Below are positions 7,375 to 16,842 of a stretch of DNA of 64,000 nt, piece after piece. This DNA is from Mycolicibacterium vulneris. Its GTDB lineage: Bacteria; Actinomycetota; Actinomycetes; Mycobacteriales; Mycobacteriaceae. The stretch covers positions 173,728 through 237,727 of the forward strand of contig NZ_NCXM01000004.1 of assembly GCF_002104765.1 (NCBI RefSeq). Direction: 5' to 3'. Numbering within the stretch: position 1 is the stretch's first letter; the number at the start of each line of letters is the position of its first letter. Made by a program: the position numbers and the translations under genes. The notes beneath the pieces are model-generated. The model was given only the letters and a program-made list of their open reading frames with translations, searched no databases and was not told the origin of the DNA.

Positions 7375-9261
7375 CTACATGCGATCGAGCGAACGGAAAT
7401 CGGGGGCTCCGAACCACCGCTTGGCAAGGTCTACCCTCGCATCATTAATGACGTTCTCGGAGGAGCCGTCCCGGATCGCGATCTGCAGCAGCCCGTAGTA
7501 AGCCCAACCGTTTCCCGGAAAAGTCCCCGTCGGCATCTCGCCGGGACCGGCACCCTTGCCTTTCAGGCTCTCCAATAGCAGGTCCTTGGCCCAGGCCAGA
7601 TACGCCGCAGCCGCCGCGGGACCTTCGGCGTCCGCCCTCCGGATCAGGATCGAGGCCAGCGTCTGGCGCGCGGGGTACGGCCACAAGGGCGGCTCGTCGT
7701 ACTTCAGCTTGTCTTGGATATCGACAGCGTCGTTTGCATCGTCAACCGCAGCGCGCCAATTACCCTTCGCGGCCTCCACCCGGGCGTGACCCAGGTGACG
7801 AAGGATCGCGGCCAGGCACAGGCTGGGTTTCGGAAGTTCGATCCGTAGGTCGCAGCTCGCGTTCGGTTTGCCCTTGTCCGATACGTACTTACGATATTGG
7901 GCAACGTCGGTATCCAAACTATCGGTCGACGGCTGAGGTTTTCGATCCCAGATGTCCGCCATGAGTTGAGTAAAATCGTAGGCAATGTTGGCGAACGGCT
8001 GCCGATTGATAGTATCGGGTTTCTTGAAGTTGCGAATATCTGCCGGACTGGAAAAGTTCAGCTTTGTCAAGTAATAAGCGGCTTTGTACTCGTCCGCGCG
8101 GAATCCGTTCGCTTTGTCCGGTAACGAGTCAAGCAGCTTCTGCGCGTAACTTTTTATGTCGTCGTCTTCGTCACCGCTCAATGCTGCGGCGGCGAGTATG
8201 AAATGTATATTGTGAAGGTAATATCCGTATCGGTAGCGGTCGCCATCCGGTCGATATAAATTCGGCTCCGTCGCGAAATATCTGTCATCCGCAGCAGTAG
8301 CTTCTTTGTTGGCCCTGATCGCGTTCCGCATGTCTCCCGTGCGGAAATAGATGTGCGACGGCATGTGAACCAAATGACCCGAATTCGGCGCCAACGGCGC
8401 CAACCAGTCTGCGTATTGCCTGGCCGCGGCCGGCGTGCGCGACTGCTCCATCAGGTGGATATACCAGTGGATGGGGCCCTCGTTTCGCGGGGATTGGACT
8501 AAGTTCAAAGCCTTCTTGAGATACTGCTGCGTCTCCAGGATCCGCTGATCGACTGGCTGGCCGTTGTCCCAATAAGCCCATGCCGTGATGTTCATCGCAG
8601 CGTCGGCGAGGAGGGTTATGGCGGTGGGGGCGTCGCTGCCGAACTCATCCACCACTTCCTTCATCCCGTGATAATAGGCTTCGTTGCGATCCCTCTGACA
8701 TTTCCAGGGCGGGTCAGACTTTCCGCAATCCCGATAGCGGTCCGACAGCGCGTGGATGATTTTCCAGTCTTCGAGATTCGGTTTTTCTTGGGTGGCACGG
8801 CCGAGCGCATCATTCGCCGCATCTCGGTCGGGCTCCGATTGTTTACCCAGGTTGAGATCCACTCCTAACACCAGCGCTTGAGCCCAATAGCATGCCGAGC
8901 ACGGAGTTCCGTTGTCCTCGGCCTCCTGGGCCGCTTTTTTGAATGCGCGATATGCTTCGCGGTTGTTGAAACCGAAGTAGAATCGCAGGCCCTGATCAAA
9001 GTAATCCTGCGCCCACGGCACGTACCAATGTGCGCTTCCGATGTAGGAATACAACGGGGGATCAGGATCATTCTTTGTTAAATTAACCAAAGGACAGGGC
9101 TCGGTCGCCATCGCCATGGCGTCCATACCGTCATCCGTATCCATGTCGGTAGCAGCGGCCCCACAGGTATCTGTCGGTTCGCAGGAGGGGGAGCATGCGC
9201 CGACTGTCAAAATGACGATAATCGCGACTGCCGCCAATTTGTTGCGGAATAGATTGAACAT
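7375..9261 (-). CDS. AT-richer predicted lipoprotein with TPR-like helical repeats
   Basis: A 628-residue protein with a lipoprotein signal (hydrophobic residues 9-20, lipobox VGAC, Cys23) and GGGGGA before the ATG. The body is helical and TPR-like (YFDQGLRFYFGFNNREAYRA, then SACYWAQAL). It has a conserved-looking block with HWYIHLMEQS and HLVHMPSHIYFR. The His-rich blocks could bind metal. It resembles a proteobacterial-type family of about 550-residue TPR proteins of unknown function. Codon use is clearly less GC-rich than its neighbours (AAT, AAA and ATA are common), and it starts 30 bp past the right att copy. Horizontal acquisition is likely and the function is unknown. Confidence 0.8.
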   Translation of the reverse strand: MFNLFRNKLAAVAIIVILTVGACSPSCEPTDTCGAAATDMDTDDGMDAMAMATEPCPLVNLTKNDPDPPLYSYIGSAHWYVPWAQDYFDQGLRFYFGFNNREAYRAFKKAAQEAEDNGTPCSACYWAQALVLGVDLNLGKQSEPDRDAANDALGRATQEKPNLEDWKIIHALSDRYRDCGKSDPPWKCQRDRNEAYYHGMKEVVDEFGSDAPTAITLLADAAMNITAWAYWDNGQPVDQRILETQQYLKKALNLVQSPRNEGPIHWYIHLMEQSRTPAAARQYADWLAPLAPNSGHLVHMPSHIYFRTGDMRNAIRANKEATAADDRYFATEPNLYRPDGDRYRYGYYLHNIHFILAAAALSGDEDDDIKSYAQKLLDSLPDKANGFRADEYKAAYYLTKLNFSSPADIRNFKKPDTINRQPFANIAYDFTQLMADIWDRKPQPSTDSLDTDVAQYRKYVSDKGKPNASCDLRIELPKPSLCLAAILRHLGHARVEAAKGNWRAAVDDANDAVDIQDKLKYDEPPLWPYPARQTLASILIRRADAEGPAAAAAYLAWAKDLLLESLKGKGAGPGEMPTGTFPGNGWAYYGLLQIAIRDGSSENVINDARVDLAKRWFGAPDFRSLDRM

Positions 9262-9416
9262 GATTTCCCCCGTACCATGCCGCCAAAATGATCGGGACGA
9301 ACGGCATTTTATTCTGCAGAGGAGACGCGGCGCGGCAATATGACGGAAGCGGTGCGCGGAAATCCGCCCGCTGGACGGGTGAGCCTTCGGCCGGGCAGGA
9401 GGCGGTGTGACCCGGG

Positions 9417-10202
9417 TTACGGGTGACCCGGGATGGCGTCCAGACCGCCTTGGATGTCATGCAGATTCCCCTGGATGCCTTGCAGGTTTCGCTCGATGGC
9501 CTGCAGATCGGAGAGCGCGTTCTGATCGGCCTGTGAGATCTGGTTCGAGGCCGCAGCGCGCGATTGAGGGCAGTACGCGACGATGGCGCCCGCCGTGACG
9601 GCGGTGCTCTGATTGGCGTCCCAGATCGAGTTCCGCTGCACGAACCCGACCGCATCGGCGAAGTTGGGCTGGTGCGCCAGGAAGTCGCAGACCGCGTGTC
9701 CCTGGTTCGTCACGTATTCCTGACTGGGGACGGGCACACCCTCCTGCTTCAACGCGGCGACGAACGCCGAGTCGGCGACGTTGACTGCCGGAGCGGAGGC
9801 CTTCGGCACGACCGGTGCGGACGGCGCTGTCGATGGCGGGGAGTCCTCCGACTCTGCCGACAAATCCTGGCGGTGGAGCGCGAACATCACCACCACCGCG
9901 GAGACCACGGCCACCAGAGACAGCGGTAGCGCCGCGAACAGACCCAGCCGACGCAGCGTGGCCGCCTTCCGGCGCCGAGACGCGAGGACACCGGTTTTCC
10001 CGTCGCGCGACGCGGCGGCGGCAGCCTCGGTCTCCCAGTCATCGAACGCACCCGGCTCGGACGACCCCGCGCCATGGGCCAAGATCTCGTCGAGCAGCGC
10101 ATCGGCCTCTAGGGACGACGGCCGACCGCCCTGCTCGCGGATCGCTTGGCGCCGCAGCGCGATGAGCCGCAACTCCGAGTCGATCTTCTCGCGGTCGCGC
10201 AT
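9417..10202 (-). CDS. Membrane-anchored DUF732 protein
   Basis: A 261-residue protein. Residues 1-80 are a polar, acidic cytosolic part, residues 86-110 form one membrane helix (LFAALPLSLVAVVSAVVVMF), and the following stretch is Ser/Pro-rich. From about residue 142 there is a DUF732-type domain (DSAFVAALKQEG..GHAVCDFL...AVTAGAIVAYCP) with its two cysteines, presumably a disulfide outside the membrane. The C-terminal 45 residues are an amphipathic heptad-like segment (LQAIERNLQGIQGNLHDIQG). DUF732 domains are common in mycobacterial secreted proteins of unknown role. No operon partner is evident. Confidence 0.75.
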   Translation of the reverse strand: MRDREKIDSELRLIALRRQAIREQGGRPSSLEADALLDEILAHGAGSSEPGAFDDWETEAAAAASRDGKTGVLASRRRKAATLRRLGLFAALPLSLVAVVSAVVVMFALHRQDLSAESEDSPPSTAPSAPVVPKASAPAVNVADSAFVAALKQEGVPVPSQEYVTNQGHAVCDFLAHQPNFADAVGFVQRNSIWDANQSTAVTAGAIVAYCPQSRAAASNQISQADQNALSDLQAIERNLQGIQGNLHDIQGGLDAIPGHP

Positions 10203-10356
10203 ATCAATCAGTTTGAGAGCACCGCGCGAATGTCACAACCACCGGTGAACAAAAGACCGTCACCACGTTGAAGTCACCCGGTCCGATGCGACAGACTCGC
10301 GATGAACCAACCAACCGGAGCCGGGGGATGCGAGGCAATGGACGGACGTCATCACC

Positions 10357-11304
10357 GTGAGCCGTGACCGGCGCGCCGCGCCACTCGTCGTCGGCGCGAT
10401 CGTGTTCGCGCTCGTCGGGTGTTCGGCGCCGCACCCGACGGCGATAACCGGCCCGACCACGTCCGCACGAGTTCCCGCGGCGCCGGCGCCGACGACACGC
10501 ATGGTGCCCGCCGACGCGGGAACGCCCGGTGGCGCGCAGCCGCGACTGGCGTCGGACCCCGCGCAGCTGGCCGACGACCTCGTCGCCGACGAGCGAGCGC
10601 TGCGCGATCCGGGGGCAGCCGAGCCCGCGTTGACGGCGGCGGCGCATCGCGAACAGGCGGCCTACCGCGCCATCGGACGCCACCCCGAATGGGACGCCAC
10701 CACGCGCCCGCGCATCCCGCCGGGACTGGTCGATGTCTACGACCGCAACGTCGACGCCCGTCGCCAACTCACCGCGTTGACCCAGGTGCGAGATGCCCTG
10801 CCGGCGTGGCGGATCGAGCCGCCGGCGCCGGCCGACGTGCTGATGAACTACTACCACCAGGCGGAAGCGGAATCCGGCGTCAGCTGGAACTACCTGGCCG
10901 CGATCAACTTCGTCGAGAGCCGCTTCGGCAGCATCGTCGGCGCGAGCACCGCCGGCGCCCAGGGACCCATGCAGTTCCTGCCCTCGACGTTCGCCGGCTA
11001 CGGCCAGGGCGGCGACATCCATTCACCCCACGACAGCATCCTGGCGGCGGGCCGCTTCCTGGCCGCCAATGGCTTCGCGAACGACCATGATCACGCCATC
11101 TACGGCTACAACCATGCCGGCGAATACGTGCGCGCGGTCGACCAATACGCGGCACTGATTGCCGCCGATCCCGCGACGTTTGCCGCGTTCTACCGGTGGG
11201 ACGTCTACTGCCTGACGACGGCCGGCGACGTGCTGCTGCCCATCGGCTACGACGAGGCGTCACCGATCCCGGCAGCCGCGTACGTGGCGGCCCACCCGCA
11301 GTAG
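10357..11304 (+). CDS. Lytic transglycosylase-type lipoprotein (SLT fold)
   Basis: A 315-residue protein with a lipoprotein signal (LVGC, Cys22), a Pro/Thr/Ala-rich linker, then a lysozyme-like SLT domain. The catalytic glutamate is probably E187 in AAINFVESRFG, followed by the family motif GAQGPMQFLPSTF and the Tyr motif IYGYNHAGEYV. Such enzymes cleave peptidoglycan between MurNAc and GlcNAc at the outer face of the membrane. The GTG at 10357 is the only start that includes the signal peptide. It diverges from the DUF732 gene across about 150 bp. Confidence 0.85.
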   Translation: MSRDRRAAPLVVGAIVFALVGCSAPHPTAITGPTTSARVPAAPAPTTRMVPADAGTPGGAQPRLASDPAQLADDLVADERALRDPGAAEPALTAAAHREQAAYRAIGRHPEWDATTRPRIPPGLVDVYDRNVDARRQLTALTQVRDALPAWRIEPPAPADVLMNYYHQAEAESGVSWNYLAAINFVESRFGSIVGASTAGAQGPMQFLPSTFAGYGQGGDIHSPHDSILAAGRFLAANGFANDHDHAIYGYNHAGEYVRAVDQYAALIAADPATFAAFYRWDVYCLTTAGDVLLPIGYDEASPIPAAAYVAAHPQ

Positions 11305-11317
11305 CGCGGGTGCGCGC

Positions 11318-11557
11318 TCAGAGGTACTTGCGGGCGATGTCCTGTAGGTGCGACTGCACGTCTTGACCGGTGGCCTTCTCGAGTCTGACCACGAGCTCGC
11401 CCGCGAGATTGACGAAGCCCATCAGCAGCATCAGGTCGCCGTCGGGCTCGTCGAGCACGTTCTCGACCAGCCGGCTCCAGGTGAACTCAGGGCCGCCGTC
11501 GGACGACCAAGCCGTCATGACGTCGATGGCTCGGCGAACGTTTTCTCTCACGTCCAT
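11318..11557 (-). CDS. Small conserved hypothetical protein
   Basis: A 79-residue soluble protein starting at ATG 11557 (VRENVRRAIDVMTAWSSDGG) and ending VQSHLQDIARKYL. The frame extends 36 codons further upstream, but that part is low-complexity and would overlap the region preceding the repeat protein. It is rich in acidic residues and probably all-helical. It is convergent with the transglycosylase gene, with a 13-bp gap. No family is recognised. Confidence 0.6.
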   Translation of the reverse strand: MDVRENVRRAIDVMTAWSSDGGPEFTWSRLVENVLDEPDGDLMLLMGFVNLAGELVVRLEKATGQDVQSHLQDIARKYL

Positions 11558-11668
11558 CCCCGGAGCCTGCCATGCCGGCGACTCCGCCGCAGGGTCGAGA
11601 AAACGCCCCGGAGACGCGTCAGCGGGCGCGCCGAAGAACGGCTGCGCCCGCTGACACTGGATCAACGA

Positions 11669-12682
11669 TCAGTAGAGCGGCACCCACACACCGAAGAACC
11701 AGTAGCCCCAGCCCCCGTACTGCCAGTTGAAGACCGGGATGACGGTAAAGGTGTTGTAGTTGAAGGGTCCGAAGTCTGCCCGCGCCGCCGCGACATCACG
11801 AGGCGGCCCGTCCCACGGCCGGTTCCAGCCTCCGGGAGGCGGCGGACCGTTCCAGCCCCCAGGAGGCGGCGGGCCCTCCCAGTGTGGCGGCGGGTGACCG
11901 GGAGCCGGGCCGTCGTTCCAGCCGTAGCCGTGCTCGCGCGGCGGCGGTGGCGCCCCGTGGCCCACGATGCTGAACTGGACATCCGGGCCCGCGGGACCGC
12001 CGATCTGAGCGCTGGCGGTGACCACGTCGTGGCGCGGGATGTACGGCGGGTGCGGCGGCTGCGTGGCCGGCGGATTCAGCGCCTGGTACCGCTGCCGGTT
12101 GTTCGGCGGCGGGTTCTGGTTCGCCGGCGCATTGGTCTGCCCGCCCTGCGTCGGGGGGTTCTGGCCATGCTCGTTGGGTGGGTTGTTCTGCCCGCCCTGC
12201 GGCGGGTTTTGCCCGTGCTCGTTCGGAGGATTGTTCTGCCCCGTCTGCGGCGGGTACTGCCCGTGCTGGTTGGGCTGCGGGGTGTTCTCGCCACCCTGTG
12301 GCGGGTTGTTCTGACCGCCCTGCGGCGGCGGATTGTTGTGTCCACCCTGCGGTGGGTTGTTCTCCCCGCCCTGCGGCGGGTTGTTCTGGCCACCCTGCGG
12401 GGGGTTGTTCTGCCCACCCTGCGCAGGCGGACTGTTGTGTCCGCCCTGCGGCGGAGTGTTTCCACCCGCCTGCTGGCCGCCTGGGGCGCCGCCCGGCTGC
12501 CCACCGGGCCCGCCGCCCGGCCCACCGGGGTTGCCCCCGCCGCCGCCACCGCCGTGGCAGTTCGGGCACGGAGGCGGCGGGTCGAGTGGAGCGGAGTAGG
12601 CCGACCCGGCGTTCAGGGTCGCCGCGGAGATGCTCAGGCCAGCGGCCAACGCGGCGGCGCTGACAACACGTTTCATAGACAT
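11669..12682 (-). CDS. Secreted Gly/Pro/Asn/Gln repeat protein
   Basis: A 337-residue protein with a signal peptide (residues 1-31, cleavage near AYSA-P). It has CPNC and a polyglycine run, a long tandem-repeat zone (about residues 75-185) built on PPQGGQNN/PPQGGHNN heptads with NEHGQ variants, and a Pro-rich segment PPPPGGWNGPPPPGGWN. The C-terminus is aromatic and non-repetitive (FNWQYGGWGYWFFGVWVPLY). AGAGGGG precedes the ATG at 12682. It is probably exported to the envelope, with the aromatic tail as a possible anchor or ligand site. The repeats make length polymorphism likely. No enzyme motif is seen and the function is unknown. Confidence 0.8.
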   Translation of the reverse strand: MSMKRVVSAAALAAGLSISAATLNAGSAYSAPLDPPPPCPNCHGGGGGGGNPGGPGGGPGGQPGGAPGGQQAGGNTPPQGGHNSPPAQGGQNNPPQGGQNNPPQGGENNPPQGGHNNPPPQGGQNNPPQGGENTPQPNQHGQYPPQTGQNNPPNEHGQNPPQGGQNNPPNEHGQNPPTQGGQTNAPANQNPPPNNRQRYQALNPPATQPPHPPYIPRHDVVTASAQIGGPAGPDVQFSIVGHGAPPPPREHGYGWNDGPAPGHPPPHWEGPPPPGGWNGPPPPGGWNRPWDGPPRDVAAARADFGPFNYNTFTVIPVFNWQYGGWGYWFFGVWVPLY

Positions 12683-12716
12683 AGCTGCGTCCCCTCTTGG
12701 GAATTATCGGCCTGCA

Positions 12717-13196
12717 CTACGGGCAGGTGAGATCCAACTCGAATGGCTTGGTTACCTGCTGCGGTTGCTGCGGGTTGCTCGTGTCGGTGCCGGTAGCGGT
12801 CCCCTTGATCGCCCAGTCCTTGCCGTTGACCGCGGCCCCGGCGCTGCCGCTTTGGTTGGGGGCGGCGTCGGAGAAACCGAGTGCGACGCCGTTGACGGTG
12901 CCCAGTCCGACGGAGTGCACCAGCGGTGGATTGCCGTTGCTGACCACGGCACCGAGGCCGTTTGTCGGGTCACCGATGCCGATGGTGATGTTGTCCCCCG
13001 CGGCGTTGCAGGTGACCTGCCCGCTGATGTTTTGATTCTGCCCGTCGACGGTGAGCACCGGACCCGAACCCGACGCGGCCGCCGCAGCTGACGACGAACC
13101 CGACGACCCGGTACTCGACTTGTTGCTCGAACATCCGGCGCTGGCCGCGACCACCAGGGCCACCCCGGCTACGCCGACCACGATCCCACGCTTCAC
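12717..13196 (-). CDS. LpqH (19-kDa antigen) family lipoprotein
   Basis: A 159-residue lipoprotein with signal MKRGIVVGVAGVALVVAASA and lipid-accepting Cys22, then a Ser/Ala-rich linker and the LpqH-type beta domain (VLTVDGQNQNISGQVTCN, GNPPLVHSVGLGTVNGVALG). The two later cysteines of the fold are present. LpqH proteins are abundant TLR2-active lipoproteins of the mycobacterial envelope. The context differs from Mtb lpqH (Rv3763), so this is probably a paralogue, and I leave the symbol blank. Confidence 0.85.
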   Translation of the reverse strand: MKRGIVVGVAGVALVVAASAGCSSNKSSTGSSGSSSAAAAASGSGPVLTVDGQNQNISGQVTCNAAGDNITIGIGDPTNGLGAVVSNGNPPLVHSVGLGTVNGVALGFSDAAPNQSGSAGAAVNGKDWAIKGTATGTDTSNPQQPQQVTKPFELDLTCP

Positions 13197-13380
13197 TACT
13201 GCTTCCCTTCGTGTCGCTGGTTCCGCTGCCTCTTTACGTCGGCCGCGTCAACACAGGTGGACTACCTGGTCCCTGCGGGCCGACACGTTGCGGCCGGTCC
13301 ACTTGTACCCGATACCCGAGAATTGCAAACGCTACGTTACGTGCCCCTGGCCGGCCTGGTCACCAGTCCGCGAGCGCTTT

Positions 13381-14049
13381 TCACGGAAGCACCCGAAGCC
13401 CCCACTTGCCCAGCAGCGGATTGATGAGCATGAAGTAGGTCGTGTAGTCATCACCGTCGGGCGATGACATTAACAGGCCGACCGCGCTGACGGTGCCGTC
13501 CGGGTTCATCACGAAACCGGGACTGCCGCTGTCGCCGTCCAGGCTGAACACGCTGGCTTCGACGACGTCACCATGGATGCCTTTGATGGCGCCACACGTC
13601 TCACCGGTTACGGCGCCGATCTTGCAGAACGGCATGCCGACCTGAATCTGCTGGCGACTCAACACATCCCGAACCTGATACCTGCCGCCGACGTCACCCA
13701 CCGGCATGCCGACACTGGGCTCCAGGCGGATGATCGCGGCGTCGCGCTTATCGCCGTCGTGCTCGCTGGCGGAGATCCGGCCCAGCGGGGCGTCGTTACC
13801 GTACGTCCATTCGCTGCCGTCGTGCGCGTCGCAGTGCCCGCTGGTCATCAGGTAGTAACTGCCGTCGGATCCCTGCGCCGCGAATCCGGCTGTGCACCTG
13901 CCGGATTCGTGATCGACACCGATGCCCGGCGAGGGCGGCGGCGACGGCAGAGCCGGCGGCGGCGCTGCCAGAGCGGTTTTCGCTGTGGCTGTCGCGGTCA
14001 CCATCACCGCTCCCAAGAGCCCCAACCCCCGCAACCACGGTATGGTCAC
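13381..14049 (-). CDS. Secreted trypsin-like serine protease (Rv1815-like)
   Basis: A 222-residue protein. The GTG at 14049 is chosen because GGAGGGGGA lies 6 nt upstream and the translation then opens with a signal peptide (IPWLRGLGLLGAVMVTATAT). The catalytic triad of the chymotrypsin fold is visible: H72 in MTSGHCDA, D103 in KRDAAIIRL, S174 in GDSGSPGF. Two cysteine pairs are likely disulfides. Pro-rich residues 30-42 form a linker after the signal. A longer in-frame start (to 14235) only adds non-conserved sequence. Substrate unknown; an extracellular or periplasmic protease. Confidence 0.82.
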   Translation of the reverse strand: MTIPWLRGLGLLGAVMVTATATAKTALAAPPPALPSPPPSPGIGVDHESGRCTAGFAAQGSDGSYYLMTSGHCDAHDGSEWTYGNDAPLGRISASEHDGDKRDAAIIRLEPSVGMPVGDVGGRYQVRDVLSRQQIQVGMPFCKIGAVTGETCGAIKGIHGDVVEASVFSLDGDSGSPGFVMNPDGTVSAVGLLMSSPDGDDYTTYFMLINPLLGKWGLRVLP

Positions 14050-14137
14050 GCCGTCCCCCTCCGCTTGCGCCCGGCAGATAATAGCAGCGCTGCCGACCTG
14101 AAATGAGGTGGCGGCCAGTCCGTTCCGGGCACGTGAT

Positions 14138-15013
14138 TCACCCGGCGTCGACGTGCCGGGAAAGGAAGTCCAGCACAGCGCCGGCGAAGATGTCGTTGCG
14201 GTCACCGGCCACCATGTGCCCGGCGCCGCGGACATCGGTGAATTCCACCTGCGGGAAACGCGCGAGGAATTCGTCGGCGCGCTCCTGGCTGACCAAATCG
14301 CTCATCTGGCCGCGGACCAGCAGGATGGGCACCCCGCCGCGCAGGATTGCCTCAACGGCGGCGTGCATCCGGTCCGGATCGGTGACCTCAAAAGGAGGGA
14401 AAGCCGCAGTGCCGCTGATGAATTGCGGATCCCAATGCCAGTACCAGCGATCGCCGCGGCGACGCAGGTTGGTGGTCAGGCCTTCCAGGTCGGTCGGTCG
14501 CGGCCGGTGCGGGTTGTATTCGGCGATCGCGTCGGCGACCTCGTCGAGCGAGCCGAAACCAGACTCCACCCGGTCGGCCATGAAAGCATGGATCCGGTTC
14601 GCCCCCGACTGGTCCATGTTGGGCACGATGTCCACCAACACGACTGCACTGGCGATGCCCGGGGACAGCTCCCCGGCGAGCAGCATGGACGTGAACCCAC
14701 CCAGGGAGGCACCGACCAACACCGGTTGCGTGGGCAGCGTGCGCAACACCTCGTGGACGTCGGCGGCGAAACTGACGACGCGGTAATCGCCGTCGTCCGA
14801 CCAGTCCGATTCGCCGTGCCCGCGCAGGTCCACGGTGACGGCCTGCCAGCCGCGCGCGGCGACCGCGGCCGCCGCCTTGCCCCAGGACCGGCGGGTCTGT
14901 CCGCCGCCGTGTAAGAAGACCACGGCGCGCGCCCGCGGATCCCCGAGGCGGTCAGCGACGATCTGCACCCCGCCGGGGCCCCGGATCGTGAACGGTTCGG
15001 CTGCCGTGGGCAT
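14138..15013 (-). CDS. Alpha/beta hydrolase
   Basis: A 291-residue alpha/beta hydrolase. The oxyanion-region motif is FLHGGGQ and the nucleophile elbow GASLGG has S103. There is a lid region (about 125-200), and the C-terminal catalytic histidine lies in RGAGHMV. It resembles epoxide hydrolase or non-haem peroxidase-type members (the Mtb Bpo/Eph group), but the substrate cannot be told from sequence. The start ATG at 15013 is the first in frame. It diverges from the amidase gene. Confidence 0.85.
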   Translation of the reverse strand: MPTAAEPFTIRGPGGVQIVADRLGDPRARAVVFLHGGGQTRRSWGKAAAAVAARGWQAVTVDLRGHGESDWSDDGDYRVVSFAADVHEVLRTLPTQPVLVGASLGGFTSMLLAGELSPGIASAVVLVDIVPNMDQSGANRIHAFMADRVESGFGSLDEVADAIAEYNPHRPRPTDLEGLTTNLRRRGDRWYWHWDPQFISGTAAFPPFEVTDPDRMHAAVEAILRGGVPILLVRGQMSDLVSQERADEFLARFPQVEFTDVRGAGHMVAGDRNDIFAGAVLDFLSRHVDAG

Positions 15014-15132
15014 CAGGTGATACTAAGGCGCCCCCACGAGAAGCTCGCGTTGGCTTAACGTCAACGGCACGCAGCGGCGTCAATTAAGAGGACGCCGGGC
15101 GCGCGCACCCGGACCGGAGCCAAGGAGAACGC

Positions 15133-16626
15133 ATGCATCTTGACGAGTACATGTCGCTGGATGCGACCGCCCTGGCCGAGCTGGTCGAGCGCAAACAGGT
15201 CACCCCCGCCGAGCTGCTCGCCCTGGCGCGGCAACGAGCGGATGCGGTCAATCCGCGGCTGAACGCCATCGTCTGCCGCCTCGACGACGTCGCCGACCGC
15301 CGGGCCGCCGACCCGAATCTGAGCGGGCCGTTCGCCGGTGTGCCGTTCCTGCTCAAGGACCTCGGCCAGGAATACCGCGGCTTTGCCACGTCATGCGGGT
15401 CCCGCTCGCTGGCCCACGACGTGGCCGACCGGCACGCGTTGGTCACCCAGCGGTTCCTGGACGCGGGTCTGGTGATCTTCGGGAAGACCAACACCCCGGA
15501 GTTCGGGGCCAAGGGTGTGACGGAACCCGACTACTGGGGCCCGGCCCGCAACCCGTGGAACACCGGGCACACGCCCGGCGGCTCCTCGGGCGGATCGGGG
15601 GCGGCCGTGGCGGCGGGCATCGTTCCCGCCGCCGGCGCCAACGACGGTGGCGGCTCGATCCGCATCCCCGCAGCGTGCAACGGGCTGGTCGGCCTCAAGC
15701 CCAGCCGGGGTCTGGCGCCCTACGGCCCGCAGACCGGTGAACTGATGCTGGGCATGGCGACTCAGGGCGTGGTGTCGCGCACCGTGCGAGACAGTGCGGC
15801 GCTGCTAGACGCGATCGTCGGACCCCACCCGGACGCCGCCTATCGGGTTGCGCTGCCCGACAAGCCCTTTGGCGAACAGATCAAGAACCGGCCGGGCACG
15901 CTGAAGATCGGCTACTCGGCACGCTCGGCCATCAACGCGCGGCCGGACCGCGAGGCCGTCGCCGCGGTCGAAAAAGCCGCGGCGCTCCTTCGCGAGTTGG
16001 GCCATCAGGTCGATGAGGTTGCACCGCCCTACGACGACGCCGCGCTCGGCCGTGACTTTCTGACCATCTGGTTCGCCCAGCTGCACCAGCAAGTCGCCGA
16101 CACCAAACAGCGAACCGGCGCGCGTGACAACGACTTTGAGGCCGATACCCTGGCAATCGCCGAACTCGGCCGGTCCGGCGGCGTACTACCCGTCATGTCC
16201 GCCCTGGAAAACCGGAACGACTACATCCAGTCCCTGGCCGCGTTCCACGACAGCTACGACTTCTTCTTGACGCCGACGCTGGCCACCCCGCCCCTCGCGG
16301 TCGGTGCCACGACGACGACGGCCGCGCTGCAGCGGGTGGCCCGGCTGGTCAGCAGAGTTCGGGCCGGAAAACTGATGGGGCTCAGCGGAATCCTCGATGA
16401 CCTCATCCAGGAGAGTTTGGGCTGGGTGCCCTACACGCAGCTTGCCAACCTCACCGGGCGTCCGGCGATCAACGTGCCGCTGCATTGGACGGATGCCGGG
16501 CTTCCGCTGGGTGTGCAATTCGTCGGGAAGCCGGGCGCAGACGGCGATCTGCTGCAGTTGGCCGCGCAGCTTGAGGAGGCGCGCCCGTGGGCCGACCGCC
16601 ATCCGGCGCCCGTGACACCGAATTAG
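15133..16626 (+). CDS. Amidase signature family hydrolase
   Basis: A 497-residue amidase with the Ser-cisSer-Lys triad: K75 (LLKDL), the GGSSGGS loop at 149-155, and nucleophile S175 in [17 protein letters not shown] lies 6 nt before the ATG. Such enzymes hydrolyse amides or aryl-acyl amides in the cytosol. Several amiA-D paralogues exist in mycobacteria and I cannot assign one. The C-terminal region is complete ([18 protein letters not shown]). Confidence 0.88.
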   Translation: MHLDEYMSLDATALAELVERKQVTPAELLALARQRADAVNPRLNAIVCRLDDVADRRAADPNLSGPFAGVPFLLKDLGQEYRGFATSCGSRSLAHDVADRHALVTQRFLDAGLVIFGKTNTPEFGAKGVTEPDYWGPARNPWNTGHTPGGSSGGSGAAVAAGIVPAAGANDGGGSIRIPAACNGLVGLKPSRGLAPYGPQTGELMLGMATQGVVSRTVRDSAALLDAIVGPHPDAAYRVALPDKPFGEQIKNRPGTLKIGYSARSAINARPDREAVAAVEKAAALLRELGHQVDEVAPPYDDAALGRDFLTIWFAQLHQQVADTKQRTGARDNDFEADTLAIAELGRSGGVLPVMSALENRNDYIQSLAAFHDSYDFFLTPTLATPPLAVGATTTTAALQRVARLVSRVRAGKLMGLSGILDDLIQESLGWVPYTQLANLTGRPAINVPLHWTDAGLPLGVQFVGKPGADGDLLQLAAQLEEARPWADRHPAPVTPN

Positions 16627-16643
16627 CCTGTCGCTGAACGATT

Positions 16644-16820
16644 TTACTCGGCAGGCCCAGTGCCTTCACCCTTACTCGGGCCTCGCCACAGGCTGGCGAA
16701 GCGCCGGGCGATGTCACCGAGGCGACCGCGCGCGTGCTGCGAAGCCTTGATGCGGCCAAGGGTTTCCCGCCCCTCGTTCGCGTAGTCCTTGACGGATTCG
16801 TCGCCTTCTTCGGCGCGCAT
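16644..16820 (-). CDS. 58-residue basic protein
   Basis: A short frame starting at ATG 16820 with GGAGAG 6 nt upstream. It encodes a highly charged helical protein (RAEEGDESVKDYANEGRETL, then GRLGDIARRFASLWRGPSKG). The middle is strongly basic and amphipathic, with a polar C-terminus. It lies directly downstream of the PERLTP-repeat gene on the same strand (22 bp gap), so the two probably form an operon. The family is not recognised. Good codon use and RBS support it as real. Confidence 0.6.
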   Translation of the reverse strand: MRAEEGDESVKDYANEGRETLGRIKASQHARGRLGDIARRFASLWRGPSKGEGTGPAE

Positions 16821-16842
16821 GTCTGCTCTCCAATCGTGATCG

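Noticed and set aside
12130..12460. CRISPR-like array
   Set aside because: The repeats are 21-24 bp with no unique spacers and are in frame with the secreted protein. They encode PPQGGQNN units. No cas genes are nearby.
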